From Glomus cerebriforme (lineage: Eukaryota > Glomeromycota > Glomeromycetes > Glomerales > Glomeraceae), in the NCBI GenBank assembly GCA_003550305.1, contig QKYT01000025.1, positions 368,153-410,970 of the forward strand: a stretch of 42,818 bases of DNA, in the 5' to 3' direction. This document shows, piece after piece, positions 1 through 19,762 of this stretch. A program made the position numbers and the translations under genes. Numbering within the stretch: the first letter of the stretch is position 1; every line of letters begins with the position of its first letter. The notes below the pieces were generated by a model. It was not told where the DNA came from. It saw only the letters and a list, made by a program, of their open reading frames with translations, and searched no databases.

Positions 1-1414
1 AACAACTAAACCTTAAGTACAGAACCGGAAGGACTAAAGGACCTAAAAATAATGAAATAGAGTTAGTAAGAAATAAAGTGTAAGAATATAAGTTGGAAAT
101 AAAAATAAAAGAAGAGAACTGAGGAAACGAACCTATACTGAAAACAAGATTTGAAATAAACATGACGCGATCATGTAGCCAATCAAAAATATTAAATCTG
201 CCACGTGATCAAAGACCCAGGTGACAATCGCCCAGGTGACAATCACCTAGGCGACAATCACCCAGGCGACAATCACCTAGGCGATGTTTAGCAATTTCCA
301 TAATTCATAGTTATGATTTTCTTAATTGTATTTTTTAATAACAGGAAAGTTATATATATATATTAATAAAGAGATAAATATTATAATTATAAGGGTTTAC
401 TTATATTTAGCTTAAGAAACTTTTTGTAAATTTAACTAATTATAATAAGTTATTTTAATAAATTATAGCTTTTAATATATATGCAAAAGAATTTTTTTTT
501 TATATTATCATATAAGAATATTACAAGGAAATACACTGGACTAGCAAGAGAATATCTATTAAACCAATAATTTCTTAACAGGTGACAATTTCTTCTATAA
601 TTCAGTTTGGTTTACATTTCTCTTAATTAATTTGATTACTAAATTTGACCTAACCCATCTCAAATTGTCTTCTTGAATTGATAACTAAATATAGTAAGAT
701 CAATTAAATTGATTTTCAAACTTTTCGGATTTTGGAAATCCGCCGTAATGATGATATTAACTGTTATGCATAATGCAGGGTAGTACTGTACTTTAAATAA
801 TTAATATAAAGTACAGACAAATCTTCATATACCGATACACTAACCTAAAATGTAGACCATTCAAAATAATTCAGTTTATTTGTTTATTAATAATTAACAA
901 AATATTGACATCCACCATACTCTGAATAAAAATGTCAAATATGTAATATCGTTTTTTATCTGTTTAAAAAAGAAATTGAATAAAATGATTGTATGACTAA
1001 TCAAGTCGATATGAAATCAGGGCAGTAGCAGCTTTGTCATCAAAACGTGACAACCAAAATCAAATTACATAAATCAGTACGCTGGGTCAGAAGTTTCCGA
1101 CAAATTATTATAATAACTTCAGAATATGTTTCATATGAAAGATTATGCTGATCGCAATGAGAGAGACCTGATACTATTTAAATTAGAATATGCACCAATA
1201 AAAACAAATCCTAACTTAAATTAGCTAGATTAGCTAGTGTAAATCCTACATATTTTATTCAGCCCCAATATCAAAACTGGGCGATTCCGGTTCAACTGCT
1301 ACAGATAAATTTTCTCTAAATGTAACCTTAGCAACTTTCATAAACATTTTTCATTACTTTCTTTCTCTACTATTTATCATAATATTATAATCATCGTCGA
1401 GAATATCATTTATA
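1..1414. other. Non-coding 5' flank of the GT25 gene
   Basis: No convincing coding segment is visible on either strand. The stretch is AT-rich with short homopolymers. The only structured elements I see are an E-box-like CACGTG at 202-207 and the 15-bp minisatellite at 216-284. The last ~100 bases before 1415 are pyrimidine-rich and would serve as promoter and 5' UTR of the downstream gene. Confidence 0.6.
216..284. repeat. 15-bp palindromic minisatellite, ~4.6 copies
   Basis: Units start at 216, 231, 246, 261 and 276 (the last is partial) and follow the consensus CCYAGGYGACAATCR. Unit variation is almost entirely C/T at the third and seventh positions plus A/G at the last. Successive units contain complementary arms (AGGTGA, loop CAA, TCACCT at 234-248), so the array can fold into small hairpins on either strand. 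It is much more GC-rich than its surroundings. Its role is unknown. Confidence 0.9.
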
Positions 1415-2245
1415 ATGCAAAATATATATTTTAAAAATTTTAAAAAACTATTATTCTTCGGTTTATTAACAACAATTTTAATATTTTTATATGTAACCTT
1501 TGCCTTTCAAATTTCAATACGACATTTTTATGGATTTGACAATAAGAATCGCACTCTTGGTTTCGGTCATATTTATGTTATAAATCTTCCGTATCGAACG
1601 GATAGACGGCATAATATGGAAACCATGGCAAATGTACTTGATTTGGATTTTGATTATTTCATGGGTATTTCCAATGATAGCAAAATTCTTGATGAATATA
1701 AAAGCGATCTTGCTCCTTCTCACAAAGCTTGTTATGTCAGTCATTATAAAGTTTGGGAATTAATAGCCTATCATAATTATGAAAGTGCTTTGATTTTAGA
1801 AGATGATGTAGATTTCGAAATGGATATATCACGAATTATGACTAAAGTTCATCGTTACTTGCCTGCTTATTGGGAAATGTTATATCTTGGACATTGTTCA
1901 TATGAAGGGGATGATGATTTTTACGTTAAATCTCATCGTTGGTTAGGTCATTATTTTGTTGGACTGTTCAAATCAAAAGCTCCAGCTTGTACACATGCCT
2001 ATGCTATTTCATCTTTTGGTGCCTCCAAGCTATTAAAAGAAGTTGTCGATCCAAAAGAACCGGTTGATGTGGAATTGGTATTCAAAATTCAAACGGGAAA
2101 CATCATCTCGTATAGTCTTGAACCATCAATTATCGTACAATGGAAAAATGCTACAAATCCATCGAATGTTTCTCCTGGAAAAAATGACTACACGCAATGG
2201 TGGTTTTTGAAAAGTTCAACCATGCATCATGTTGGCTTAATTTAG
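1415..2245 (+). CDS. GT25-family glycosyltransferase, type II membrane protein
   Basis: This single-exon 276-residue protein resembles glycosyltransferase family 25 (LPS galactosyltransferase / procollagen galactosyltransferase type). Residues ~12-31 form a hydrophobic signal anchor after a Lys-rich N-terminus, so a Golgi or ER lumenal enzyme is expected. The family signature follows: IYVINLPYRTDRR near residue 53, the SHKACYVSHYKVWE block near residue 102, then ALILEDDVDFE, where EDD is the acidic metal/nucleotide-sugar motif, and LYLGHC. A nucleotide-sugar donor is implied by the family; the acceptor cannot be read from sequence. The ATG at 1415 is the first in frame and precedes the anchor. 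It has no introns, unlike nearly all neighbours. A decayed transposon starts within 100 bp of its stop. Confidence 0.85.
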   Translation: MQNIYFKNFKKLLFFGLLTTILIFLYVTFAFQISIRHFYGFDNKNRTLGFGHIYVINLPYRTDRRHNMETMANVLDLDFDYFMGISNDSKILDEYKSDLAPSHKACYVSHYKVWELIAYHNYESALILEDDVDFEMDISRIMTKVHRYLPAYWEMLYLGHCSYEGDDDFYVKSHRWLGHYFVGLFKSKAPACTHAYAISSFGASKLLKEVVDPKEPVDVELVFKIQTGNIISYSLEPSIIVQWKNATNPSNVSPGKNDYTQWWFLKSSTMHHVGLI

Positions 2246-2336
2246 AATAAATATTGATGTTATATGTTCAAAGGAATTGATAGAATTATTTTTATTATAT
2301 TTTAATAATTGTTTATTTAGTGTGGGTTATGTAATG

Positions 2337-2740
2337 GGATGGCCAGTACATGACACATGAATCTATGCCAATTCAGATATTTTTCTCAATATATCAGGAT
2401 ATATTGAAGAGGATGATTATGTATTAGGTAATCCAACATATCCAATTTCTCCTTTTTTAATTTCTTCTTTTAAAAGTCCTTCTAATCATTGGCAACGTAA
2501 ATTTCGGGTTAACTTACAATATAAATGTTTTTGGTACATTATAAGCTAGATTTAAATCATTAAAATAATTATCTGTAAAAGATTTATAGACTACAATTAA
2601 ATTAGCATATTGTGCATAATTTTATTGAAATTTGTGGTGAAATTTGGAAATTATTGATCAAGATGATTATGATAATATTGATAGATATGATTGGGAATGT
2701 GAAAGTGACGAAATCTTAATTACTTAAAAGGGAAAGAAAT
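2337..2740 (+). pseudogene. Decayed PIF/Harbinger (DDE_Tnp_4) transposase fragment
   Basis: Frame 2337 reads GWP-VHDT-stop-IYANSDIFLN, followed by DDYVLGNPTYPISPFLI and KSPSNHWQRKF up to about 2529. This is the order seen in HARBI1-like transposases (GWPGSVHD, then YILGDSAYPLSPFL, then the FN..R/IE region). A +1 shift at 2527-2532 gives FGTL-stop-ARFKSLK, matching the family's FGxLKxRF block; another shift near 2650 gives an acidic tail (DQDDYDNIDRYDWECESDE). Stops replace expected Arg or Lys codons (TGA at 2358, TAA at 2542, TAG near 2590), and the family Asp of LGDSAYP is Asn. The N-terminal half with the first catalytic Asp is absent. It is a dead remnant. Confidence 0.8.
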
Positions 2741-2829
2741 TTGTAGCATAAATAGCATAAATAAGTAAATTTTTACAATTGTGATTGTGATACTAAAAGT
2801 TTTATATTTTAATAATGCAATGTAAATCT

Positions 2830-3200
2830 AAATCTAATTTATTTCAACACGTAATTTTTCTATTTCTAACTTGTTTCTTACTGAGATAATCTTTTTCTTC
2901 TAATTCAAGCTTTTTTTAACTTATTCTTCTAAATTTCATAAATCTATCCTTTGGTTTACCCATTGCTGTAATTACTTGAGGTAGACCTTTTTTTCGTGGT
3001 TCATCAGATTCATAGTTTACTTTATTATTTGAATTTTAATCATCGTGCAATTTCCTCATCTTATTTCTGATTTGTTCAAGAATAGCAAATTTTCATTTAA
3101 TATTCTTTGATAAACTTTTGTTTCCACTCCTAAATTTTCTCTCCAAAATTCAAGTAATATCAACAATTGATTTTTCTTTTTTTTTTTTTTAAGACTCGGT
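2830..3200 (-). pseudogene. Possible remnant of the transposon's DNA-binding (Myb/SANT-like) ORF
   Basis: On the minus strand, shifting frames read LLEFWRENLGVETKVYQRI, then EQIRNKMRKLHDD, then KVNYESDEPRKKGLPQVI and a basic, coiled stretch. The pattern (helix with Trp, later 'QIRNKMRKL' helix, then a linker) is compatible with Myb/SANT-like proteins that accompany PIF/Harbinger transposases, here in convergent orientation to the transposase fragment. Several in-frame stops and at least one frameshift break it. The match to the domain is weak, so this is a suggestion from composition and context. Confidence 0.35.
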
Positions 3201-4004
3201 TTTTTGTGTTTAGTACTTTTAGTTGGGGCTAAAAGATAAGAGTAAAAACGTAAGTATTAAAATTTAAATGTTAAATATATAATTGTATTTAAAAATAAAA
3301 CTTACTACAGAACTATTTATAAAATAAGATTAAGAATTACCGTAATTTGAGATGTCTACTTTTTTCTTATTTTAGAACACGAAAAAGATAAAAAGCGCGT
3401 TTTTGATAAATTTTAATTTGCTATGATAACAAAAGTTTTTCCTATTCTGTATTTAATAATACTTGTAAAGACTAAATCACCATTCCTTTTTTAGTCAAAT
3501 CTACCTTGTCTACAGTATTTATTACAGCAAAATTATATTAGTCGCATAAATGTTTGATTTTATTTATAACAGTTTAAAGGCAAAATACTCTTTTTGTCTT
3601 AAACACTTCTTAGACGCGATAATTCATATTTGCGATTAATAATATCACACACCGTTAAATAATTTAAATTTCCTTTCGCGTTTGAATAAATACGATAAAT
3701 AAATATTTTGGATTTTTTTTTTATTTTATTTTATATAAATTTCTCATGTCCATAATAATTTCTCTTAAATGCATACGAAAATTCAAGTTCTTGTGAGAGA
3801 TGAAATTACAAATTTTTTAAAGTAAAAAAATTTCGATTTTTAAAATTAGTCTACTATACGAACCAATTTTATAAATTTTTATAAATTGAAACAGGTACAA
3901 ATGATCGCCGATAAAAATTTACAGATGAGATCTACGAAGTTACTGTAGATATAAAAGCATTGCCTGATTATTCTTTTTTTTCTCCATAAAAATTTTTTCG
4001 AGAA

Positions 4005-5268
4005 ATGGCAGATTCAGACATAGTAGAGATTATTAAAACACTTATTTTACAACCTGATAACTTTACACCAGATAATGCAGAAACTATAATAACACAAATA
4101 ATGCAAGAAGAAGGGAAAGTTTCTTCTGCTCAGATAGCTGCATTTTTAGTAGGATTAAAATTGCATAAAAAAGATTTTGAACCCGAGATTGTTGCTGCAT
4201 GTTCAAAAGCTATGTTAAATTTTTCTGAAAAATTGGATTTATCTATATATGAAGGTTTACAAGACTCTCTTATTGATATTGTTGGTACTGGTGGTGATGG
4301 TATGAATACCTTTAACGTTTCGACTGCCGCATCAATAATCGTCGCTGGTGCTGGTTGTAAAGTTGCCAAGGTAGTTTAATCAAAAAAAAAATATATTTTT
4401 TTCTCCTCTTTTTATATATTATAAAAAATAAGATAAAATAAAATAAAAAAAACTTAATAATTGAATTTTTTTTTTTAAAAAAAAAAGTATGGTAATAGAA
4501 GTGCTAGTTCAAAAAGTGGTTCAGCAGATATTTTAGAAAAATCTGGATGTATGATTACAAATGTTACATCAACACAAGCTCCTTATATAATTAATTCAAC
4601 AAATTTTTGTTTTTTATTCGCTCAAAATTTTTATCCCGCTTTAAAACGTCTTGGACCTACACGTAAAGAAATTGGTATACCTTCTATATTAAATTTATTA
4701 GGTCCTCTTACTAATCCTGCAAAACCAAAACGGGTTGTCATTGGTGTACATTCAGAAAATCTTGGTATGTTAGTTGCTAAAACTTTAAAAATAAAAGGTG
4801 TTACAGAAGCTATGGTCGTTAACGGTGTTATTGGTTTAGATGAGGTAATTAGTTTTTTTTTTAAAAAAAAAAATCTCATGATTTAAACTTACCTAAATTT
4901 TATTTACGTAGATAAGTCCTGAAGGCGAAACAACTGTTTGGCGTGTTACCCAATCTCAATCTGATGTTATAAAGTCTACAATTTCACCTGCTGATTTTGG
5001 TCTTCCGTCTCATCCAATAAGTGCTGTCAAGAGTGGTTCACCAGAAGAAAATGCTGAAATTTTGAAAAAATTACTTTCGAATGAATATGAAGGACCAATT
5101 TTAGACTTTGTACTTTTAAATGCTTCAGCTGCATTAGTTGTTTCTGGTAAAGCAAAAGATTTCAAAGATGGGGTTAAATTATCTCGTGAAAGTATAACTA
5201 GCGGAAGAGCCAAGAAAGCTCTAGAAAGTTTTAAAGAGGCTACTTTAATAGAAATTTCTAAACAATAA
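4005..5268 (+). CDS. TRP4: Anthranilate phosphoribosyltransferase (TrpD family)
   Basis: This enzyme transfers phosphoribosyl from PRPP to anthranilate, the second step from chorismate to tryptophan, in the cytosol. Three exons are joined in phase 0: 4005-4370, 4488-4844 and 4912-5268, giving 359 residues, close to yeast Trp4. An N-terminal helical domain is followed by the PRPP-binding loop GTGGDGMNTFNVST, then YGNRSASSKSGSADILE across the first splice junction, the anthranilate-site Arg region (LKRLGPTRKEIGIPS), and the Mg-binding GLDE at the second junction (GLDE|ISPEG). The usual HGNR is YGNR here. The protein is monofunctional, as in fungi that keep TRP4 apart from the TRP1/TRP3 fusions. 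Both introns contain T(n)A(n) palindromes. It converges with STT4, whose stop lies ~230 bp away. Confidence 0.95.
4466..4486. repeat. T11A10 palindrome in TRP4 intron 1
   Basis: Eleven T are followed directly by ten A. The A-run ends inside the 3' splice acceptor (AG at 4486-4487), so it lies where a polypyrimidine tract would be expected. It is one of several such elements in this window. Confidence 0.9.
4853..4873. repeat. T10A11 palindrome in TRP4 intron 2
   Basis: Ten T are followed by eleven A, starting about 8 bases after the 5' splice site of the second TRP4 intron. Confidence 0.9.
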
Positions 5269-5498
5269 TAACATATTCAAGTTGATTATATTAAATTAAA
5301 TTAATATCCCGATTAGAATATTTATTTTTTTCTTTTATTAAAGGATTGTATACTCTATAATTGAAAATTTTTTTAATATTGTCCAAATGAAAAATAATTC
5401 TATATTAAAATAAAAAATAATTGTCCCTGATATTATAATAAAACGTTTAATAAATATATTATCACATAAATAGTCTATTTTTTTTTATAAATACAGAC

Positions 5499-13959
<8,461 letters not shown>

Positions 13960-14658
13960 CTATGTTCTAATTTGGTTGTGATATTTCGAATATAAAAGGA
14001 AGGGAAACTGTTAAAAAGCAAATAAAGTAAAAATTCATTAATCCATTTGATAGATCGTTTAATTATATGATTTTTTCTATACCTTATTACTTTGTGGCGC
14101 AGTTCGAAGAATGTCTAGACAAAAAGGAAATAAGGGATATACCCATGTGCAGTTTGAGGATCAATTAAAAATTGATCGACGAAGCATGGTTGGGGCATGT
14201 ACAGTTCACTTTTTATAGAAATAACGGCAATTTTTATAATTCAGGCGAAATAAACCCGCAGCGATGTAGTTTCGGCCAGATTTATTATTCGATAGTTCGA
14301 TTCTTTTGATTTGCAGGTTTACAAAAAAAAATAGGGCGCATCACAGACAGCCTAAAAATACTATTTCTCGGTATAGTTTTCAAAAGCATTTCAAGTTTAT
14401 TACACTTTGCTTTCATTATCATCAGTGACTTTCCGTTGGTTGCTTTATCTATTTTGCAAGGGCAAAAAAACAGTACTTATTATATATTGTGGAACATTTA
14501 TCGAATCCGGCTCGCGCTCTTTTTGCTACGGTTCGCTGGAGTTAATTACCATATTTTATATAAATTACCTTATTTCCGTGTTCTAGTTGCCACATTCTTT
14601 GGCATTCTAGTCCATCGGTTTAAATTAATATAGCTCATAAAGAAAGTAGGAACGTACA
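13960..14658. promoter_or_regulatory. Shared divergent promoter region STT4 / VAC8
   Basis: About 700 bases separate the two divergent starts and contain no supported coding exon. A perfect 8-bp inverted repeat, GATCAATT (14159-14166) and AATTGATC (14170-14177), is separated by AAA. A comparatively GC-richer patch at 14080-14350 stands out from the AT-rich surroundings. I could not identify a TATA box or a known operator with confidence. Confidence 0.45.
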
Positions 14659-17176
14659 ATGGGTGCTTGCTTATCTTGTCTTTGTCTTTTCGGGAGTATG
14701 TTTAAATTTCAGATTTAAAAAGTCTTTCGAAATTTTTTTAATTACTTTAGCTAAATGTTGTTTCAATAGAGAGATCAAGGAACGGGCTTTATGAACCATT
14801 GTTGCAAGAAAATGAACGTGAAGCAGTTGCAGATTTATTAACATATCTCGAGAGTAAGTTCATTTGATCCTTATTTATTAACAATATATTATAAATATAA
14901 TAATACGATATTTTTAATTCAATCTTTAGATCGTGCCGAAACTAATTTTTTTGAAGGTGACCCATTGCGTGCTCTTTCTACATTAGCTTTTTCAGATAAT
15001 TTGGATTTACAACGGTCAGCAGCTTTAGCCTTTGCGGAAATAACTGAAAAAGGTTTCTTTGAATTGAATGCATTTTAATTTATTGAATAGTATTAATTAT
15101 TTATTCAAAGTTCTAATTAGGCTTGATTTCATTTTTGTATTTTATTTGGTCATCCCAAGAAGATGTTAGGGAAGTGGACCGAGAGACTATGGAACCTATC
15201 ATGTTTCTCCTTCAATCTCATGACGTAGAAGTTCAAAGAGCAGCCTCTGCAGCGTTAGGAAATTTGGCTGTTAATCGTAAATATCGTCAAATTTTTTGAT
15301 AAATATCATATCCTTTAAATAAATTCTAAATTTACATCTGAAAATTAGCTGAAAACAAGTTGCTGATTGTACAAATGGGAGGGCTAGAACCATTGATTCG
15401 ACAAATGTTATCACCAAATGTTGAAGTTCAATGTAACGCAGTTGGATGTATTACCAATTTGGCCACACATGGTAATTTTATAATTAAACTTTTTCATGTA
15501 TTTTTTACAAATTACATGATTATTTAATATCAAAATTAAATATTTTTAAAATCAGATGAAAATAAATCAAAAATTGCGAGATCTGGTGCTTTGGTACCAC
15601 TTACTCGATTAGCTCGATCAAAAGATATGCGAGTCCAAAGAAATGCAACGGGCGCTTTATTGAATATGACTCATTCTGGTATATAATTATCACTTTCATC
15701 GTTTAAATAATAATTAACCGTTATTTATAACAATCACGTTATTTTCAAATTTTAGATGAGAATAGGCAACAGCTTGTAAATGCTGGTGCTATACCTGTAT
15801 TAGTTAGCCTTCTGAATTCACCCGACACTGATGTTCAATATTATTGTACAACTGCACTTAGCAATATTGCCGTAGATGGTACGTGTAAACATATAATTAA
15901 GATATATGATTTATTTAATATTTTTTATTCTAAAATTATTCTATTGTAGCCTTAAATCGTAGAAAACTTGCCTCAACAGAAACACGTCTAGTACAGTCTT
16001 TGATTGGTTTAATGGACTCTACTTCATTAAAAGTACAATGCCAGGCAGCTTTAGCATTGAGAAATTTAGCTTCAGATGGTAAAGTTTTATTATAATTGTA
16101 AAAATTATCCGATTCTTTTAATGTTTCTTTTAATATGTTTCTTTTATAATAGAAAAATATCAGCTCGAGATAGTTCGTTCCCGTGGGCTACCTCCTCTTC
16201 TAAGATTACTTCAATCATCTTTTCTTCCTTTAATCCTCTCGTCAGTAGCTTGTATTCGTAACATTTCTATCCATCCACTTAATGAATCTCCAATAATTGA
16301 TGCGGGTTTCTTGTCACCCTTAATTCAGCTTTTGGCTTATGAAGAAAATGAAGAAATTCAATGTCATGCTATTAGCACGTTAAGGAATCTCGCAGCTAGT
16401 TCAGAAAGAAATAAGCGGGCGATCGTAGATGCAGGAGCTGTGGAGCGAGTACGAGAATTGGTACTGAATGTGCCATTAAGTGTTCAAAGTGAGATGACTG
16501 CATGTGTAGCCGTTTTGGCATTGAGTGGTAAGTTTATTTAAATTTCATTTGAATCACATTTTAATTATTTTCTTATTTAACTTCCTTTTTTTTAGACGAA
16601 TTAAAACCAAGATTGTTAAAATTGGGCATATGTCAAGTATTACTTCCCTTGACAAATTCTTCTAGCGTTGAGGTGCAAGGCAATAGTGCTGCTGCATTAG
16701 GAAATTTGTCATCTAAAGGTAATTATATTATAATTGTTGTATAAACTTTTAAATCATTTCAAACTAACATCTCCACTTTTAGTTCAAGATTATTCGCCAT
16801 TCGTTAACGTTTGGGAAAAACCTGCGGGCGGTTTACATGGTTACTTGCAACGTTTCTTAGATAGCACAGATAAAACATTTCAACATATTGCGGTTTGGAC
16901 TATTGTCCAATTTTTAGAAGGAAGAGGTAAATAATATTTATATTATGTATATTGAACATAAAAGTTTAAGACATATTAAATCCTTTAAATCTCTTTAACT
17001 CATATTTAGATCCAAAATTGTTTGCAAACATTTCTTCTTCAAGAACGATTGTGACTGCAATAGATCGCTTAGCTAAAATAACATCTGATGGCGAAGAACC
17101 TTCGGATGATGACGATGACTCAGATGAAGGAGAAATCGTTGCCTTGGCTCGCAAAACATTGAATATGTTAAAGTAA
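14659..17176 (+). CDS. VAC8: Vacuolar armadillo-repeat protein Vac8
   Basis: Vac8 is a vacuole-membrane scaffold for vacuole inheritance, nucleus-vacuole junctions and selective autophagy. Exon 1 (14659-14695) encodes [12 protein letters not shown]: Gly2 for N-myristoylation and Cys4, Cys7 and Cys9 as palmitoylation candidates. Exon 2 starts at 14770 and reads [20 protein letters not shown]. The following exons carry about a dozen armadillo repeats ([93 protein letters not shown]). A helical block [20 protein letters not shown] precedes an acidic tail ([14 protein letters not shown]) and the stop at 17174-17176. Repeat boundaries largely coincide with introns. Match to fungal Vac8 is strong throughout. 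It converges with the gene ending at 17627. Confidence 0.95.
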
Positions 17177-17626
17177 TTAACAATACAAATGATTCAGATT
17201 TTGTAATCAATTAGAATGAAAGAATCAGGAATTTGATATTATTTTGATAATATATTTTCGGAATATTTATGACATTTTTTTAGTATTGTATGTAGTATTG
17301 CAATAGTAATAGTACTTTATATTATATTTATAACATTTTGATGTATTTATGTAAATCTTGAATATTATAATAAGAAATAACATTAAAAAGCATTATATTG
17401 CTTTTTTCTGCATAATTCAGTATATTTTATTTATTAATCAATTTAATTTTGACAAGTTCTTGGTAACACTTGATTTGACAGATTCTGTAATAATTTAATT
17501 ATTTGTTATATAATATAGTTATAAGAGTTATAAGTTATATAATTTAAATTGGAAATGTTGATGTAAAAAAAATGTTTCTTTATCTGTAATTAATGATCTT
17601 GCCTCATCATAATTATGAATTAAGGA
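17177..17626. other. Convergent 3' UTR region between VAC8 and the QR-repeat gene
   Basis: This is AT-rich sequence with no coding segment. It presumably holds the polyadenylation sites of both converging genes; AATAA-like signals are frequent but none can be singled out. Confidence 0.5.
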
Positions 17627-19762
17627 TTATTCAGTTAAATAAAATGGAAATTTTGATTTTTTTGGACTCCAAGTTGCACGCTGATTATCCATAGAAGAAC
17701 TATATTGCATTTTAGCAACAATTTTTTCGACTTCTCTGCATGAACGTTCGCGACGTTCAACAGGAGAATCAGCATCTTGATTTTCCAAACGATACGATCG
17801 CAATTTATCAATTTTTTTAATTACACTATTTATGAACATATCTTTTTCTTTTGTAGATGAAAGATGAAACCGTTGTGAAGCATATGCTGAACTTGTAGCT
17901 GACTTTGTTAATTCATTTGTCAATTTTGTCAAATCTTGTACAAGTTGTTGTTCAGGAGGATGCCAATCCTTTATTAGAAAAGATTAGAAAAGTAAGAATT
18001 ATTAATTATTTTGGAGGGTTTGGAGGGAAAAAAATTTTTCGCAATATTTTAAAGAATTTTTACCTGGTCTGTCATGCGATTTTTGTCCAAGCGATCAATA
18101 ACTCCATTTAATTTTGCTAATTCAAAATCTCGCACTTGCCGAGGGCTAAGCTCTACACGTTGGTCAATAAAACTCCTTGCAGCAGATCTTTGTATTTGAT
18201 TTACCAAACAATTTAAAGTCTGATATTTCATTACCAATGTTGGTTCTGCACGTTGCTCTTCATAACGCCCTCGAGATAATTTTTTAATAGCAGATGATAA
18301 AGCAGCAGCTGTTAATTCTTTCTTTTGACGTGGATTTAATTCTACACGTTGATTATTAAGTTGTGGAGTTACATAATAAACACGTTCTATCGCGGAAATA
18401 ACGTTATCTAAATCTATTTTAGTTTTTTCACAGTCCATTTTACTTATCCCTACAGAAGAATATTTAGGAGGATCGATTAGCATTGAATACTTTTTTTCAT
18501 TACTGAGATAAGAATATCTTGGAGGTGGATCAATATTTGACCGATCTCGACATAAGGCTGCAACAATTTCCATTAACCTATCAATTTCATTCCAAGTAGC
18601 AAGTCGTTCATCTGCAGCTTGGGATTGTTGAGATAGACTTGCACGCTGATTTTGTAAAGTTGTGACCTCCTTGTGTAATGTCCTATAAATATTATCTCCA
18701 TTCACTTTACTCAAAAGTTCTTCAGCAGAATGGGAATTTGAAGAACCAGAATCGGTAATAAAACTAGAAGTGTCTTTTTGTGTTTCATTTAACTCTAAAA
18801 TCCGATAAAGATATCCTAAGAGTGCAGCTAATGTACATGCCAAACTATAATCATCGTTAGGAACGAAAGGAATATTAGCATCTAAATGGTGTTGGATCTT
18901 ATCAAGAGTAGCAACATCAGGTGAAGAAATATATTTTGAATCAATCTGTTGCATTTCATTTTTAGTGCCTAATTTCGTTGCATTGTCAGCAATATCAGCT
19001 AACAATTGGGAACGTATCCAAGCATCCCTTTCTTTTCTCGATAAACTTTCAAATTCAGGATTCACATTACTAGATAACATGTGACTATAAGAAGCACGTC
19101 TCTTCCAAGTATCAACTCTTGATATAGGCATCGTTAATTTAAATGCAGGTGGTGACAAAGCATGTAATGTGTTTTCTGACACGATTTGACGGACTAAACT
19201 ATCAAGTGCTATAAGCGCAACATGCTTTACGGTTGTCAATGATTCTATCACATCCTATATATAATAATAAAGATGTTAGAGTTTATTTGTTATGATTTCA
19301 TTTATCAATTTATGTATTTTACCTGTGAAAGTAAAACCTTATTTATTTCTTCTCTTCCGGTCATAGAACTATCGAAACTTCGTAAATGTGTTTCTTTAGA
19401 GGTACTAGCTGCTTCAATATTATAACTTCCTGACGCATTTGTATCTTTAGATGGATTTATCGGAGGTGTTGAAGGTTCTGTATCAAGTTCGCTAAAGCTT
19501 TCATTTAACAACAGATCAAGAATATGATGATCAGACCCCTCAAAAGAAAGTGGTGGTAAACTCGGTGGTGCTAAACCAGTACTACTCTCACCCTCTTCCA
19601 ATAGATCTGTAGGTCGACCTATACTTGCAGGCATAGAGCTCTATAGCAATTATCATAAAAGGTTTGTAAAAATAATGAATCAAATATTTAAATTACGTTT
19701 ATATGTGCGCATACCCTTTTCGCTTTCTTTGTACGGCGTTTTGGCATCTCAACAGTAGCCAT
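17627..19762 (-). CDS. Unrecognised 632-residue protein with recurring Gln-Arg helical repeats
   Basis: I do not recognise this family. Four exons join in phase 0: 19715-19762, 19323-19640, 18064-19254 and 17627-17968. The N-terminus MATVEMPKRRTKKAKR is strongly basic and could be a nuclear localisation signal. A Ser/Pro-rich, probably disordered segment follows, then a helical body (about residues 125-290). The C-terminal half shows a recurring unit headed by Gln-Arg: QRASLSQQSQ, QRVELNPRQKK, QRAEPTLVMK, QRVELSPRQVR, QRFHLSSTKEK and finally QRATWSPKKSK. Most are followed ~15 residues later by an I-x-x-L/I-x-R helix end (AIKKLSRGR, VIDRLDKNR, KIDKLRSYR). The reading frame is intact and splice sites are normal, so it looks functional. 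It converges with VAC8; nothing in the context gives a function. Confidence 0.8.

Larger units (their letters stand above)
2246..4004. other. Intergenic stretch with transposon debris, then TRP4 promoter
   Basis: The left half (2337 to about 3200) is occupied by the decayed PIF/Harbinger-like transposase and a probable opposite-strand companion ORF, annotated separately. From about 3230 to 4004 I see only AT-rich, homopolymer-rich sequence without a coding segment. The last 40 bases before the TRP4 ATG contain a T-run and are presumably promoter or 5' UTR. Confidence 0.6.

Noticed and set aside
216..284. CRISPR-like array
   Set aside because: Units are 15 bp with no spacers, in a eukaryotic intron-rich contig; it is a minisatellite.
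14436..14633. Plus-strand 65-residue hydrophobic frame upstream of VAC8
   Set aside because: It lies in the promoter interval, ends before the VAC8 start, and resembles no protein; a small membrane peptide cannot be excluded but is not supported.
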